A stretch of DNA of 64,000 nt from Monarcha castaneiventris obscurior (Eukaryota > Chordata > Aves > Passeriformes > Monarchidae): contig JAMPIT010000539.1 in assembly GCA_026261815.1 (NCBI GenBank), positions 4,108,501 through 4,172,500 of the forward strand. The letters are read 5' to 3'. Each line of letters opens with the position of its first letter. The first letter of the stretch is position 1. Below the pieces are notes generated by a model. It made no database searches. It was not told the origin of the DNA and saw only the letters and a program-made list of their open reading frames with translations. The position numbers and the translations under genes are program-made. Of this stretch, positions 24,915 to 38,653 are shown in pieces.

Positions 24915-27900
24915 TTAGTATCTGCGACGCTTGTTAGGGCCAAAATCCCCCCCTGGATTTCCTCTGTTGAAGGCAGGCGGGTTCCCTCCCATCGCTCCAA
25001 GGCCTTCCATGGCTCCACCCTGGCCGAAGCGGTCTGGAGGTGGTGGTGGAGTCTTGGAACGAGGACAAGTGCAGAAGAGGCAGGGAGAAAAACAAGGAAG
25101 AACAAAAGGCAGTTAAAAGCCATTTGAGTTGATTCAAATTCTACCAGGATTCCACAATTCCAGCTGATCTTGCTGCAAACCTTCACCCCACCAAAAACAG
25201 CCCCACAGTCCCAAACCTGGACTGACAGGAGCATTGCAAACAAAGTCCCTTTCCCCACACAGCCTGCAGTCAGGCATCCTGGTTCACTGTGCACCACCTC
25301 ACAGACCAGGGCCCTGCTGAGCAGCAGGTGAGCCACCTGAACTCACCTTCCCCTCCCTTCCAGCACTCCTGACTTCATCTTCCCCCTTAATTTCTATGTG
25401 TAGTGCACATTCCCTTTACATCAGCTGCTTTGCTGTCCCTACCACTTAGGTACAGAAGCTTTTAGACAAATAAAACTTTTCTTTATGACAAAAAAATATC
25501 TGTGTCATAGCAGTCATGAGACAGAGCAAGAAGTCTGAGTAATAAGGTTTGCAGGAAAACTGTTTATTAGGTCAGATCATAAATAACACTGAAGTAAGAT
25601 GAACTTTCAGGACAAAATTTACTATGACTGCTGCTGTTTCTGCTGGTGACTGGAAGTGCTGACACTGTGGGAGGACCAATCCTCTGTATGACTGAGAGGA
25701 ATGGCAGATGCTACAAAAGCCACAGTCTATTGCAAAGCCCTGCAGTAAAGTTTAAAACTAAATCAAATATAAAAAATTTTAAAAGTTAAACAAACAAGCA
25801 TAACCTCCACCGATTCTTTGCCTTGACCTCCTAAGCAAATTAACTGAACTCATTCTAGCCCACGAGCACAGGAGAGAACTGTTTTCAAAACTGGTGACGA
25901 ACAGAACACTCCTGAAAGCTTGGCTTTATGCCTGCAAGAATCTGCTCTCACAAAACCCTCAATTTAACAAAGTGCTTCCCATTAGGTCATTTAAAAATAA
26001 CCATATATTACTGCTAAGATCTTTCTAACAAGCATTTTAGCACTAGCTGTCTTGGAAGTAAATTAGGCAATTATTAGACTTGCCTCAATCTCCTGAAAAT
26101 TATCAGCTAGTAACAAGACAAGATTAACCTCTAAAGATTTCAGCAGGAGTGAAGCAACAGGTTTGGGTACATAAAGAAGCTTCAACTTCAGCAGCTAGTG
26201 CTAAATACTGGAAACATCATCATCTGCATTTGAAAGGTGTGCACAAAAAGCAGATGGAGATACATTACCATTCCCATGGCTCCATCAGGGATCATAGCTC
26301 CAGGACCAGCAGCAGGAGGTGCAGGAGCTGGGACATTGGTACCACCCATAGCGCCTCTATTGTTCATGCCAATGGTACCTGGAAAAGAAAACTGAGGAAT
26401 AGTCCTGGCACACACACAGAGTGACTGGGGTCTGCACGTCACCCCAGAGCCACAAAACACTGCTCCATGCAGGGACAGAGTCCCAGTCTATTAACCAGCT
26501 TTGCACTATGAGGTCAAGACAAACTGATCCTGCTTTACAGCAAGTTATGTTTCCTGTCACATGAATACTTCCTCTTACTAGCCCGGGAGATTACTTTGAC
26601 TGAGTTTCTAAATAAAAGCCAATAAAATGAGATCACTGAAAAAAAAAAGTGCAGATTTTGTAAGAGAGGAAATGAACACACACAGGAACAAAGAATACTC
26701 TTACCTCCCATACCCATCTGTCCCATTCGCATGTCTGGTGGCTCCCTCTGGAAAGACAGACACTCATTTCAACTGATAATCAGGTTTTTAAAAAATGTAA
26801 TTATACAAATTCAATGAGTTCTGAGGATTTACTACTGAACAATGTGTAGAAAAGTAATTCCCAGTGTAAATTTCAAAGAAAGACAGGAGCAACCTTCACA
26901 TGATAGCTGCTGAATGAACAGGTCTTATTTAAAATACCTCATTCTAAAAGATTGTTTTTCAGAGCTATAATAAAACATCCAGCAGCAAAGCTGCACATGC
27001 AGACTTTACCAAAGACATCTTGATGGAAAGATGTGCTGAGCAGTAGTAACACATTAGATAGAATTAGCTTTGCTACTCCCTCAGCATAGCTAAGAAGCTT
27101 TTCTTGTTGAAAGAAACGCAAGCTTACATAAAGACACAGTACTGGGTCACTTGCACTAAAATACCATTTAGTGAGCTCTATTTCTCTTTTATTAACCAAG
27201 CATCAGGAACACCTATCACAAATCTCTCTCACTGCAAAACCAGGAGCACCTCCTCACCTCAGTGAGGGCACTACTTTTTTCACAGTGGTAACTCAGGACA
27301 GATTTCACTTCATCTGTAGTCTCAGTGCCATTATTTATCATATGAAGTCCATATTATTTAGAGGAATCAGGATTTCTGCTGCACAAAGAGAATATTCCCA
27401 CATTTGGCTTAGCCATGCTTTTGGCCCTTTTGGTTTGACATATATTTAGATATTTTGCCTAGGGGCCAGGTTTTCACTAGTAAGCATTAAACATTTGTCC
27501 CCCCCAGCTGCATCAATGCCATTGTATCACCTGAACAACCCTACAGCTGCCTCCACAATAGAAGGTGGCTGGGACTGGAAACAGATTGCAAGGCATTTCT
27601 CTATAGAACCAGAGATATTGTTATTAAAAGGCAGGTTACCACACAGGTTACACCACAATAAAAATACTTGACCAACTGACTTTTAAGTACAAGCATATAT
27701 CATGCCTGCAGCAAGGCCTCAAGTTGGGATCATTTTATCATGACTAAGACAAACTGCAGGCTAGGGATATAGCCAGTCATATAATCATAACGGGGTTCTG
27801 CTGCAGTGCTTCAGGACAGTGTGTGTGTTGCTGTTAAAATAAAATTAGTCAGCATACATTTTTCTGTACAGCAAGACAGCTACAGACAGTCCTACATGAA

Positions 27901-30900
27901 GAACAGTGGAACAGAACTGGGGGATTTATAGTTTCCAGGATAAACTGTATTAAGATTGGAGGGAGTCAATAATTTAGGGTAGAATGCACTACTGATTTAC
28001 AGTCCTCCAACCAAGTTGAAAATCCACAGAAAGCTGTGCTGTGGAAGGGAAAAATCTACTGTGAGTGTACAGATGTAATGGAAATGTGAAAGCACTCGTA
28101 CCGCATCAGCAAAATTCCCTTTAAAGCCTTCCTGCTGGCGTCTCATCATCTCTTCTTGCTGCCTTCTCATTTCCTCCTCACGGCGCCTGCGTTCCTCCTC
28201 TTGCCTGGAAAAAAAGGTTCAAGGATGCTCAGCACAACATACCCCAACCACCTGCATCACTGTGTTGCAGTGCTGCCTCATGGATCTTGATTGGAAACTT
28301 TACACTTTAAACATTTAGTTTTGAGGAGCTCATTTAAAAAAAAAACAAACCACAAGACACTTGTGTACATGTGTCTTATGAGGAGCAGCTCAGGGAGCTG
28401 GAGGGGCTCAGCCTGGAGAAAAGGAGGCTCTAGGGGGACCTTATCACTCTCTACAATGCCTGAAAGGAGGATGGAGCCAGGTGGGAATCAGTCTCTTCTC
28501 CCAGGTAACAAGTGACAGGACAAGAGGAAACAGCCTCAAGTTGCAACAGGGAAAATTTAGATTTGGTATCAGGGAATATTTCTTCCCCAAAAGGGTTACA
28601 AAGCATTGGCACAGGCTGCCCAGAAGGTGGTGGAGTCACCATCCCTGGAAGAATTTAAAGGATGTGTAGATGTGGTGCTCAGGGACATGGTGGGCTTGGC
28701 AGTCTTAGATCTATACCTGGACTCACTCATCTTAGAAGTATTTTCCAACCTAAATGATTCTATGTACACAGCAGCTCCCAAATGCATGCTGACTCCACGC
28801 AATACCAAGCTTCAAGCCTGACACCTCTCAAGCCCCTTCTATTACACAAATAGTCTGGTCATTTTCCTGGAGCTTCTCAAAATTACCCCAAGACCAGGAA
28901 GTGCTACAATGGAGAGAGAAATCTCTGAGACTAAATTACCCCTCAAATAAAAACAGAGATGATGGAATGGGATTTCCCAATCTGCAGCACTGAAGCCACT
29001 AAATCACAGCAGATATTCTGATTTTTCTATCTGCCTCATTAAAGGAGCTTAAATGAGACACAAAAAAATGAAGAAGCAAATACTAATCAATGGAAGAAAC
29101 TCTTAACTCTTCCCTCTTAAACCAGCTGTGCCCTACAAACAAAAAGGCCCAAAGTAACAGCCACACTTTAGGTAGTAATTAAACTGTCACACTGAACAAT
29201 TAGGTGCAGTGAAGAGGTGTTTTATTCCACTATGGATTCACAGCATTTCACAATCTGCCCCCTTACCTGAGTTCCAACTGTTTACGTTTTTGTACTTCTT
29301 GGTTATGCAATTCCTCCATTCTCCTCAGCTCCTCCTGGCGTCTCATTAAATCTGTGTAAGACAACAGCAAAAAACATAATCAAATTCATCTCCCATGCCA
29401 CTGCCTATGAATTCCTGAACTAGAACCTTAACACACTCGAGAAAAAGGTAACAGAGCCTTCACCAATACAGTAACATCTCTCCATGTTAGGTCCAACAAG
29501 ATTCAGTACCAGGTCCTGCCCCTGGGTCACAATAACCCCCTGCAGCTCCAGGCTGGGGCAGAGGGGCTGCAAAGTGTCCAGTGGGAAAGGCCCTGGGGGT
29601 GCTGATCAACAGCAGCTGAACATGAGCCAGATGTGCCCAGGTGGGCAAGAGGCCACTGGCACCTGGCCTGCCCCAGCCAGGGTGTGGGCAGCAGGACCAG
29701 GGCAGTGACCATCCCCCTGACTAGGCATTGGTGAGGCCACTCCTCAACTGCTGGGGTCAGTTTTGGGCCCCTCAGGACAAGAAAGACATTGAGGGGCTGC
29801 AGCATGCTCAGAGAAGGGAATGGAGCTGGGGAAGGGTCTGGAGCAAAAGTCTGATGGGGAGCAGCTGAGGGAGCTGGGGGAGCTCAGCCTGGAGAAAAGA
29901 AGGCTCGAGGAGACTTTATTGCTCTTCAGCTACCTTAAAGGAGGTTAATGGTTGGACTTACTGATCTTTTCCACCTAAATGGTTCTATGATTCCATTCAT
30001 TTGCTGCTACCATGCTTGATTACAAGACAAGCAACCACCACAGCTCACCTTCAGTGGTCTCTAGCCAGTCTAATGAGCCACCCACTCCTAGATGGTGCAG
30101 GGCCCTGCTCCCATCCTGTATTCATCTCTCAGTGGTACCTTGCCGCATGAGCATCACTTGGTGCTCATGGCGAGCTGCTTCCATTTCCATTTCCAGCTTC
30201 TCTCGAGCTTCCTTGATGTTGCGATCTACTTGCTCCTGCTGCTGCTTCTCCATTTCTATCAAAGCCTTCCAACGCATGGCATACTCATATTCAAAGCTGC
30301 CAGGCTGTGCAAACCGAGGAGGCTGCTCACGCTCCCTGTCAAACAATGAAGAGCCAGTGAATGCTTCAGGAGAGCAAGGAGGAACCAAGAAAGCTCCATT
30401 TGTGTGTCAAATGCAATAGCAGGCCCTTTTAACAGTTAGCTGTGCCTAAGACATCAGTTTGTCTCCTCCTCAGGAATCATCTCATTCCTGCATGGAAGCT
30501 GTCCTCCTCCATAACAAGCAATGACACTGCTTTCATAAGACACCAAGAGATTCTGGGTAAGGAGATTCAGAAATACCCTTGAAAGCAACAGCCTTTGCTC
30601 CTGCTGCACATCTTATGGACAGATGCACTCCAGAAACAAACACTGCCCAAATGTGCACGCTATTTTCACTCTGCACCTGTAGCACAAGATTATTCTTAAT
30701 TCAGTCACCCACCTCCTGAAGCTCTCATCTTCTTTACTTGAAACATTCATGAGCTCACATGGTTTGCTAATGCCAACTGCTCACATCACAGGATTCCTCC
30801 TTATACTAGGAAGCCTTCTAAAACTCTGGTCTTATACCTGGATAGCTCTACAATCTCCTAATGTTAGTCATGTAATTCCTTAAATTTCCATTGTGGGTTC

Positions 30901-33900
30901 AAGTGTTTCCTACATAGACTTTCTGTAATACTACACAGGGAATCTCCTGTCATCTGTGTTACCTCAAAGTGATCTAATTTTTTATTCCAAGAACTGAAAT
31001 GGACTTATACAAAATATATGAAGGCTATCAGTCTTATCCAGCAGTGTGGATTCAAAACCACTGTTTTCTTTCAGCCAATCATGGCAAGAGAACAGGGAAT
31101 GTAATTCTCCTTCCAAAGTCAGGTCACATTTACTGAGAAAAGGAGGACCTGATGAGCCACCCTTCTAAGACTGAGGCACTAGCCCACAGGCACTCTCATC
31201 TCCTGTTGCATGCCAGGCACATACTTGTGATATTGCTGGTTTTTGATGACTAGTTTCTCTGGTAGACCCTCCTCATCATCATACTGATCCATGGGCTCCA
31301 CAGTGACAGGGCGAGGGAATCTGTAAAGAAAAGGTGAGGTGCTTTCAAGAAAATTCAATAACAAGCTTGCAGCTCTGGAAGGCATGTGTAGTAAGTCTGA
31401 ACTTACACTGCTTTTAGCACTGCTCAAAGAAACTCAGAGCAGTTGGGGATCTCAACCAAAGTGAAACCAGAAATCACTTTGAACACTTTTTCTTTTTTTC
31501 TAGAATAGGAGTGGAACTGTTAATCAAAATCTTTGTTTAATCCAAACCGAAATTGTACTGAAATATTTGTAGTTACTGGTTCAAATCAACAGCTTAACTG
31601 CAATCTGACATGCTCCAGTAGGATCTACTCAGCATGAAGTCTTGTCTCTAGAGTGGCACAAGTCCATCTGTGCCTTTTTATGGCTGTCTAAAGGAAAGAG
31701 TCACTACACCACTCCTCACTGGAGGCTGCAGGCTGTACCATCCAGTCATACTCTCCTGGTGAGGCCACCATGTGCTACTGTTGCTTGGCAACTGTGCTCC
31801 AGGAAGGTCCACTGGGCCTTTGTCTGAATTTCCACCCCCCAGGGAATCCACTGGTGCACTTCACAACAGACACTGCAGATGTGTGCTTCTGTCTTCCTGG
31901 CTTCTGCATGCCGAAGAAAGTATTGACCTGGTCTCTGAATCAGCTCTCCACCACATCACTGACACTGCTCATCCCCAGCACAAAGCAGCACCACCCCAGC
32001 TTCCCATGAGCTCCTCAGTCCCATGTGCCACGACTGGGGAAATGAAGAGATGATTGTTGTGCCAAATGGCAATGGGTACCCAGGCTCCAGCAGCAAGGCA
32101 GGATACGGAAGGCTAAAATCCCTTTCCCCAGCTGAAGATCCATAATACAGCTTTTTGCTTTGATGTGACATATTCCATTATTAATAATCTTATTTTCTAA
32201 CATGAACCAATTTCAAACAGTTTATCCAGCTTTCCTGTCTTGAACTAGGACAAACCAGAACAACTTTAATCAAAACCAAACCATAACCAGAAAGGAACAA
32301 CAGACTCGTTTGTGGTCCTAGGTACCATAACCTAATGTACTGATAGCTAAAAGAGAGACTGAATGTTAACCTCAGTTATACATTGGCAGTGATTAGTTTT
32401 GCATGATCACTTTTAAAAACCTGCTTTCATGGTTCTTTCAGGTACAGACTTCCGAATCAGCAAAACAGTAATCCTCCTGTAGAGCACTACCCACTATGCT
32501 GGTTATCCTCAAGGAGTCACAGGGAGAAAAACAGGTATTAAAAAAGAAATAAGCAAAACCTGCTTTTTGAAACTGAACGTGCTTGTGTATAGCTGTGCCA
32601 TTGCAGATCCACAGGAGGTGAGAAGCACAAAACTTAAAAAATTACTTTTAAAATGAGCAATATAGCCCCATTTCAGGAAATGTTCTAGTCATAAATTCTA
32701 GAAGCATAATACAAAATATACAGTAATTTTTTTTCCAAGAGATCAGAAATGGCTCCCTCTTAACAGAGCAACAAATTGCTCTGTGGAATGCAAATGGAAT
32801 TGGTTATTTGCTTGAACAAGTTCACATAATTATAAAAGAACATGCTTTTCTACCTTATTACATTCAAGCACAGGGAAAACAGTTTATAATGGTGAAAACT
32901 CTAAACAATCCAATCTATCTGAGCAGCCTGTCCAACAGATACCATACCCACAGTGGCATTCCACCCCAGCAGTTCATGCTGCCAAGCAGAATCCCATCCC
33001 AAGACTCTCCCCTTTAGTGACCCACAGTATACAATTAAAACACTTGAGCTTCGTTTCTGTCGTGGGTTGGTCAGAAATTGACAGACAGCCCTCGAAACGA
33101 ATCACACTTATTGGTGTTTCCACCCGGTTAACGAACAGAACCCACTACAGTTTCCAAACAAGTTATATGGATGGTCTCTGAAATAGGTCCTGTTCTTAAA
33201 GGCTGCTTTAATTGCCCTGAAGTTGTTTTATGGAGAAAGAGTTTATTTGGAAGTTTTATGCACTTACCCCACTAGCAGCTTCCCAGAAGAAAGTTTTCAG
33301 ACCTGAGCTTCAGCACAGACTGTCTCTTGTTGGAACAAAGCTAAATAAAATTCTCCCCAGGCCAATCCCCTACCAGCTAATGCCCCATCTGTCCCACTGT
33401 GGTGTTAAGAGCCAGCCACCCAACCTGCACACGCCAGCAGAGCACCTCTCCCCGTCCCCACTTACGTAGTTAGCAGGAAAGACCCATCACTACATCTATC
33501 CAGCGCTTTCCTAGCAGCAGGCTTCCCTGAGAACTCCACAATGCCTTTCCCAGAGGATCGTCCTCTGTCATCCACAATAACCACAGCCCTTTCCACCTGG
33601 CCAAACACAGAGAAGGCTTCCTCCAGGAGCTCATTGGACACAAACTGAGGCAGGTTCCTGACTGTCAGCGAGGCGCTGTGGCAGGCAAAGCGCACTCGGA
33701 GCTGCTTCCCACGCAGAGGCATGTTGTCCAGCTCCACCTTGGCAATCTCTGCCAGAGTGCGCGTTTCCTGCAGATAAAAACAGCCACCGTTACAACTCCC
33801 ACCGAGGCACGGAATTAAACACAAGCTTATTTCTCCGTAACGTGTACTTCTGAGAGAAATAAATGATTCTCCCACAGCTTGGTAAGAAGTGTGCCAAAAA

Positions 33901-36900
33901 AAACACAGCTATTCCTTATCATCAGTGACTGAACAGGCAGAGTTTGGGGGCAGGGAAGGTGAGAAATATATAACAAATATATAAGTTCAGTCCAACAGCC
34001 AGTATGAACAAGGCAAACAATGGCATTATCATTATCACACACATAATTATATTAAGGCTAGAAAGCACCTTTCCTTAAAAAATAAATACATAAAAAAAAA
34101 ATAATCAAGATTTAACTATTAACAAAGTCTGATAAGGAAATGCTGGTGGTATGACAATCCATGAAAGACCTTCTATGCCACTTTCACACCTTTCCACTCA
34201 TTTAAGTCACTACCAAGTAGCTGCACCACAGGGAAACAGCCCAGACATGGGTGTGGGAACCTCATCCACTCACCTCGGGGCTTTCAGAAAGGTGCTGCAC
34301 GAGCCACAGAAATCTGAGAACCATTCTATGGTGGTAGCTACCTCCCTTCCAGACACACTTCAACGTGACCATCTAAAGATCCCCTACCTCAAGAGCATTA
34401 ATCACTCCAGGAATACTGCATGACAAACTACGCCTGTAGAAATTCTGTATTCCAGAAATAGAGAAGTTCACTTTATCTATAATAGCATTATATTCATGTG
34501 GGGTTTTTTCTGCTTTCTACCAGCTGATTTCAGAATAAATTCATCAGATCTCTCGTAACTCTTGCCACAAAATGCCTAAATTCACATTTCTTTTCATAAC
34601 AAGCTCTAGACAAACCATTTGGAAGCAAATCCCATATTCCAGTTACTAAGATCATCAGCAGGTTTAATCAGCAGGATATCTGCACACCTACTACTTTCAA
34701 TTAGCAATACTGCTCCAATGTGAGCCATCACCACAAAAACTCCCCAAAGGTGCCAAGTCACTCACCAGCCTGATAAAACCAAAGCCTTTGTCCTTGTGTA
34801 TGAAGACTTCCCCTGCCTTGCCATACTTCTCAAACAACTTTCTCATCTCTTCCTCTGTAATATCTGGGGGCAGATTCCCCACAAAGAGGCGGCTTCTCTG
34901 GGTGAAGGTCTTTTCACCGGGTTTCCGGAAATTCTTCAGGTCAATAGTCAGGCCTTCATCTGAGGGGAATAAGGTACACAGCTGCTCTACAGTTGGGGGG
35001 ATAAATTTTATTAGGTTTCATCACAGTGACCACAGAGACACAGGATAATACAGGTAACACCACCCGTTCACTTTGGTCTTAAACCTCTCCAGCCATCTCT
35101 CCAGCAACAAGGGGGATTTATTTCAGAATGGCCCCATAGTTTTTTTTTTAAAGAAAACTGAACCTCAGTGCTCACTGACACCAGCAAATGACAGTCTAGA
35201 ACTGGAGAAAACAACACACTGCAGCTTGAAATTACATGAGATATTTCACTCATCTTTTTGAGAACCGGTCAAGATAACTGGTCCACAAAAAAATCAACTG
35301 TAGTCAATACAGGATGTTGCTATTACAACACAAATAATTACAGAAAAGTCACAGTTTAGCCAGAAGACAGATTTTTGCTCAAAAATACTCCAAAACAGCT
35401 CCAGATATCTAGAAAAATATGAAAATAAGAGGAAATTTTGTTCAGACAGATAAAATTTCAGATAGCTGTCATTCTATGAGATGCATTCCAGGGTATGGGG
35501 TTCCCAGCTGAAGAGAAGGCTGGAATAGTGAAAATAGTGGGGGGAAAAAACCAACCCAAAATTCAAAGAAAACCCCACCCCAAAAACCAGCCATATAGGT
35601 GAGACCTCAGAAAAATTACAAGATTAATTACAAAAAAAGTCTCTGTTCAGTAAGTTATCCTAGAACAGATTTTTAAAGGTGGGAAAGACCTCGAAGATCA
35701 AGCCCAAGGTTAAAATGTTTTCTGAGATATCCAACAGAAATAAACACAAACAGTAACATTCTCAAATCCCCACATGCATATACGATCTTTAACCCTTAAT
35801 TCAGCAAGAATCCAGCATGATCCTGAAAGCTCTGTTATGTGGCAGACAGGGGTGGATTTAGCATCACTTTATCTTCCTGTGCCCCATTTTCTTAAACACA
35901 CATGGAACTTCACCATACAAGACTACAGGGCACAGAAAGCAACTCCTTTGCTTTGCAGAGGATACAAGTCATGGTCACACATATGAAACAAACTGTGAAC
36001 ATAAATGACTTGATTCCAGCTACAAAGCAGGGCACTGAATGAGAAAGACTGTCCATGCAAAGAAAGCATGCAAGACACTGCAAGGACAACCCTTTTGTAA
36101 GAGTAAGCACAGCTCCATGTCTAACACTAAATAACCAGACTCAGAGTGTACCTAGAGAAAAGTAGTGAGAATAATTTATCTACTTCACACAGCAAAAAGT
36201 GCGGGAGCGAAATGTTTTGCCTTGTTCACAGCATTACCACGAGTATTTGGGGATCAATTGCAAGGCCTGTGGATACAACAGGAAGTACTTGAACAGAGTT
36301 ACACTCAGTGGTACACAGAGTACCACTGTTCTGCCTCAGGAGATCCATGCAAAGGAGTGAGACACAGTCACTCACTACAAGCTGATCCCTGTGGGAATTT
36401 CCCAGTAGCTGTACTGTTATTGTTTTCAACCTGACTGGAAATGACTGCTCTGCCACCCTTGTCTGGTATTCTATGGGAACTGATAAAAAGCCTGTTCAAC
36501 TCGACCACCTAATAAAAACATCCAGGACATTTATCAGCCCAGTACCTTTGACATAAAAAAAAAACCCACTCAGAGGAATCACACAAAGCGCACAGGTGAC
36601 TTCTATACATTTTTGTTCTGAACAACCAAAGTATCCAAACTTGAAAAAAATCCACATCTAATAAAACTAAAGCACTTTTTTCCCTCCCGAAAATGCTAAC
36701 GGCGATGTCTCACCGCCGTACTCCTGAACTATCAGGTTAGATCAGTCCAGGCCCCCGAAGCTGTTAACGCGTCCCGTCCCAGCCCAAGCACCCGCTCTGC
36801 AGCGCCAGTCCACACTGACCAGGAAAACCCGGAAACCCGCCGAGGCAGAACGGCTTTAATCCATGTCAACTGGCACTCGAATACTAAGTAAAGCCGGGTT

Positions 36901-37732
36901 TCTCCTGGTTCCTCATTAAAAAAAAAATTGAGTCTTAAGGGGTGCCTGCAGATCGCTGTAACAACGTTCTCACTACAACATAATTTTTACCGAGAGCAAA
37001 CTTACTTCTCTAGTAATCTAGTAATTGCTCTAGCAATCAAGCTTCTTAAGTTTCCAGTTTCCTAAGGAAACCTGCATTGAGAAGCCATCTGTTATGCCCG
37101 AGGAAAAAACAGGAACCAGACAATGAAAGACAGACCTTGTTACATTCGCAACGCTTACAGACACACTGTCAAAAACACGACTTCCAAACTCTAAGTAGTC
37201 TTTTCCTAAGATTTCGAGACGAAGAAGGAGCCTCTATATCACTGCGCAGGTTTTGAAAAAGCAACAAACTTACGAACACAAGAAACTTAACGAACAAACG
37301 CCACGGGAGCCGCGTGTACCTCCGAACGGACTGAGCAAAACCCAAAAAAAACGCCTCAAGTACAACCCGGGCGCAATTAAAATCGTGCTTTCCAACAGGG
37401 GGGGAAAACTGACATAGCAGGAGATGCTGCAGCCTGCTTGAGGATCTAATGATTTATTGTTTTAACTCGGAAAACCGGGTTCCTTTTGTTCCTGCCGAGA
37501 CCTGTTGCACCCCCGAGGGCCGCAGCTACCCCGAGGTTTCCCGCTGCACCGAAGCGGTCGCTCAGCGCCTACCCAGAGCGGGGCCGGGCGGGCCCCCACG
37601 GCGGGCCCGGGACTCACTCTGGCTGTTGGCCTGCTGCCCGTTCGCGGGGATGGACGGCGGCGGGTGCTGCTGGTGCTGCTTGCGCGGAGCGTGGTTCTGC
37701 TTCTCCATGTTGAACCCCTTGTTGCCCTGCAT
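24915..37732 (-). CDS. NONO: NONO (p54nrb), DBHS RNA/DNA-binding protein, 10 coding exons
   Basis: Coding exons on the minus strand: 37732-37618, 34959-34766, 33767-33466, 31320-31225, 30335-30139, 29351-29267, 28204-28102, 26747-26705, 26378-26269, 25052-24915 (TAA). All junctions are GT-AG with matching phases; total 460 residues (human 471). A short Gln/His/Pro-rich N terminus (1-38) is followed by RRM1 (about 63-130; RNP2 LFVGNL at 63-68, RNP1 KGFGFIRL at 96-103), RRM2 (from 137, SLTVRNLP), the NOPS segment ([16 protein letters not shown]), and a long charged coiled coil ([17 protein letters not shown]). The end is a Gly/Pro/Met-rich tail finishing PNKRRRY, the nuclear localisation signal. 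Known role: paraspeckle component, heterodimer with SFPQ or PSPC1, acting in transcription, splicing, nuclear RNA retention and DNA repair. The shortfall against human lies mainly in the N-terminal Gln/His/Pro run. Confidence 0.97.
28379..28768 (+). mobile_element. CR1 LINE 3'-end fragment in NONO intron
   Basis: Shows the CR1 blocks gaggagcagctcagggagctgg, aggctct, gtgacaggacaagaggaaa, ttggcacaggctgccca, gtggagtcaccatccctgga and the terminal ccaacctaaatgattctatg. Plus-strand sense, antisense to NONO. Lies in the intron 28205-29266. Confidence 0.93.
29489..29998 (+). mobile_element. CR1 LINE fragment in NONO intron
   Basis: Contains the CR1 stretch ggtccaacaagattcagtac, ggtcctgcccctgggtcac, then aaggccctgggggtgctgat, and the gagggagctgggggagctcagcctgga block. 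It closes with the 3' end ttccacctaaatggttctatgattc. Part of the usual 3' UTR is missing just before that end. Antisense to NONO, inside the intron 29352-30138. Confidence 0.92.
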
Positions 37733-37741
37733 CTTCGCCAC
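37733..37741 (-). other. NONO: NONO 5'-UTR part of first coding exon, with acceptor
   Basis: The acceptor cgcttttag ends at 37742, leaving a nine-base leader GTGGCGAAG before the ATG at 37732-37730. The M-Q-x-N-K start matches mammalian NONO, supporting this start. Confidence 0.8.
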
Positions 37742-37917
37742 CTAAAAGCGACACGCGCACGGTCGGGAAGCGGCCCCGGAGCTCGGTCCCGGGGAGCTCC
37801 CGCCGGCCCCGCGTGCAGGGGCGGGGCGGGCCGCGCAGGCCGCGCCGGGCCCCGGCACAGCCCCAACGGCAGCGGCAGCGGGGCCGAGCCGCGACCCTGC
37901 CGCCCCCACGGCCTCAC

Positions 37918-38020
37918 CTGGCGGCACCACCGGAGCGGGACACGGACACCGGGACAGGCACCGGCCCCGGACGCGGACACCGGGACGGAAACGGGCACCG
38001 GGACCGCGGCGGCCCTGAGA
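37918..38020 (-). other. NONO: NONO noncoding first exon
   Basis: A strong donor (CCAG then GTGAGG, minus strand) at 37918/37917 lies in the CpG island 176 bases upstream of the acceptor of the first coding exon. The exon is rich in CCCGGTG-type repeats. The upstream limit is uncertain; inverted CCAAT boxes at 38080-38084 and 38184-38188 suggest a start near 38000-38020. Confidence 0.65.
37935..38012. repeat. CACCGGGAC-type minisatellite in NONO leader exon
   Basis: Degenerate 12-13-base units containing ACACCGGGAC / GGCACCGG. In the NONO RNA these read as repeated CCCGGTG(T/C)CC. Confidence 0.7.
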
Positions 38021-38079
38021 GGAGAGCGCGCGGCCGGAACTCGCGCACCCTACCACGGCGCCCCTCTCCCTGAGCTCCT

Positions 38080-38084
38080 ATTGG
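38080..38084 (-). promoter_or_regulatory. NONO: CCAAT box (NF-Y type), NONO promoter
   Basis: CCAAT on the minus strand, the NONO-sense strand, 160 bases upstream of the leader-exon donor. Further CCAAT cores are at 38184-38188 (minus) and 38213-38217 (plus). Confidence 0.5.
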
Positions 38085-38384
38085 CCGCCCGGCGGCTGCC
38101 ACCGCGCCGCTAACTGGCCAAGCCCGCCGTCACTCACAGGGGCCGCCGCGGTGGGGCGGGACTAACGGCCGTGCACAGATCCGATTGGTCAAGCGAGGGG
38201 CTGCGCGCGCTGCCAATCACGGCGGCGGGCAGCAAGCTTGGGTGAGAGGCGAGCGGGGGACAAAGGGAGAGCCGCGAGCCGCCCCGCGCGCGCCGCGCAG
38301 GCGCGCTGGCGGCGCGCGGGGGCCGCGCGCTTTTAAAGGGCCAGCGGCGGCGCCGAGCGCGTGCCGCCCCGCCGCGCCCCGCCA

Positions 38385-38433
38385 CGGTACCGGGACAGTA
38401 CCGGGATGGTACCGGGGCGGTACGGGGGCAGTG
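38385..38433. repeat. GGTACCGGGA-type short tandem repeat
   Basis: Four degenerate units of roughly 10-13 bases around GGTACCGGG. The same CCGGGA-like word also recurs at 37935-38012 in the NONO leader exon. Confidence 0.7.
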
Positions 38434-38615
38434 CCGGCACTGGGCTCTCCACCCCGGACAGTGAGCACCGGGGCCTGGGCAGCGCCGGGGGGGTGAGGGG
38501 CCCGGCGTGTGCCGCTCCGGTCTCCTCCAGGTGTCCTCCACCCCCGTGCCCGCTCCTTGCCCCGTCCGGCCGCGGGCTCCCCCTCGGCCTCTGGACCCCG
38601 CTGCGGACGGAAAGG

Positions 38616-38653
38616 CGGCTCGGCTCGGCTCGGCTCGGCTCGGCTCGGCTCGG
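38616..38653. repeat. (CGGCT)n microsatellite
   Basis: Seven perfect CGGCT units plus a partial one, in the NONO-ZMYM3 CpG island. Confidence 0.95.
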
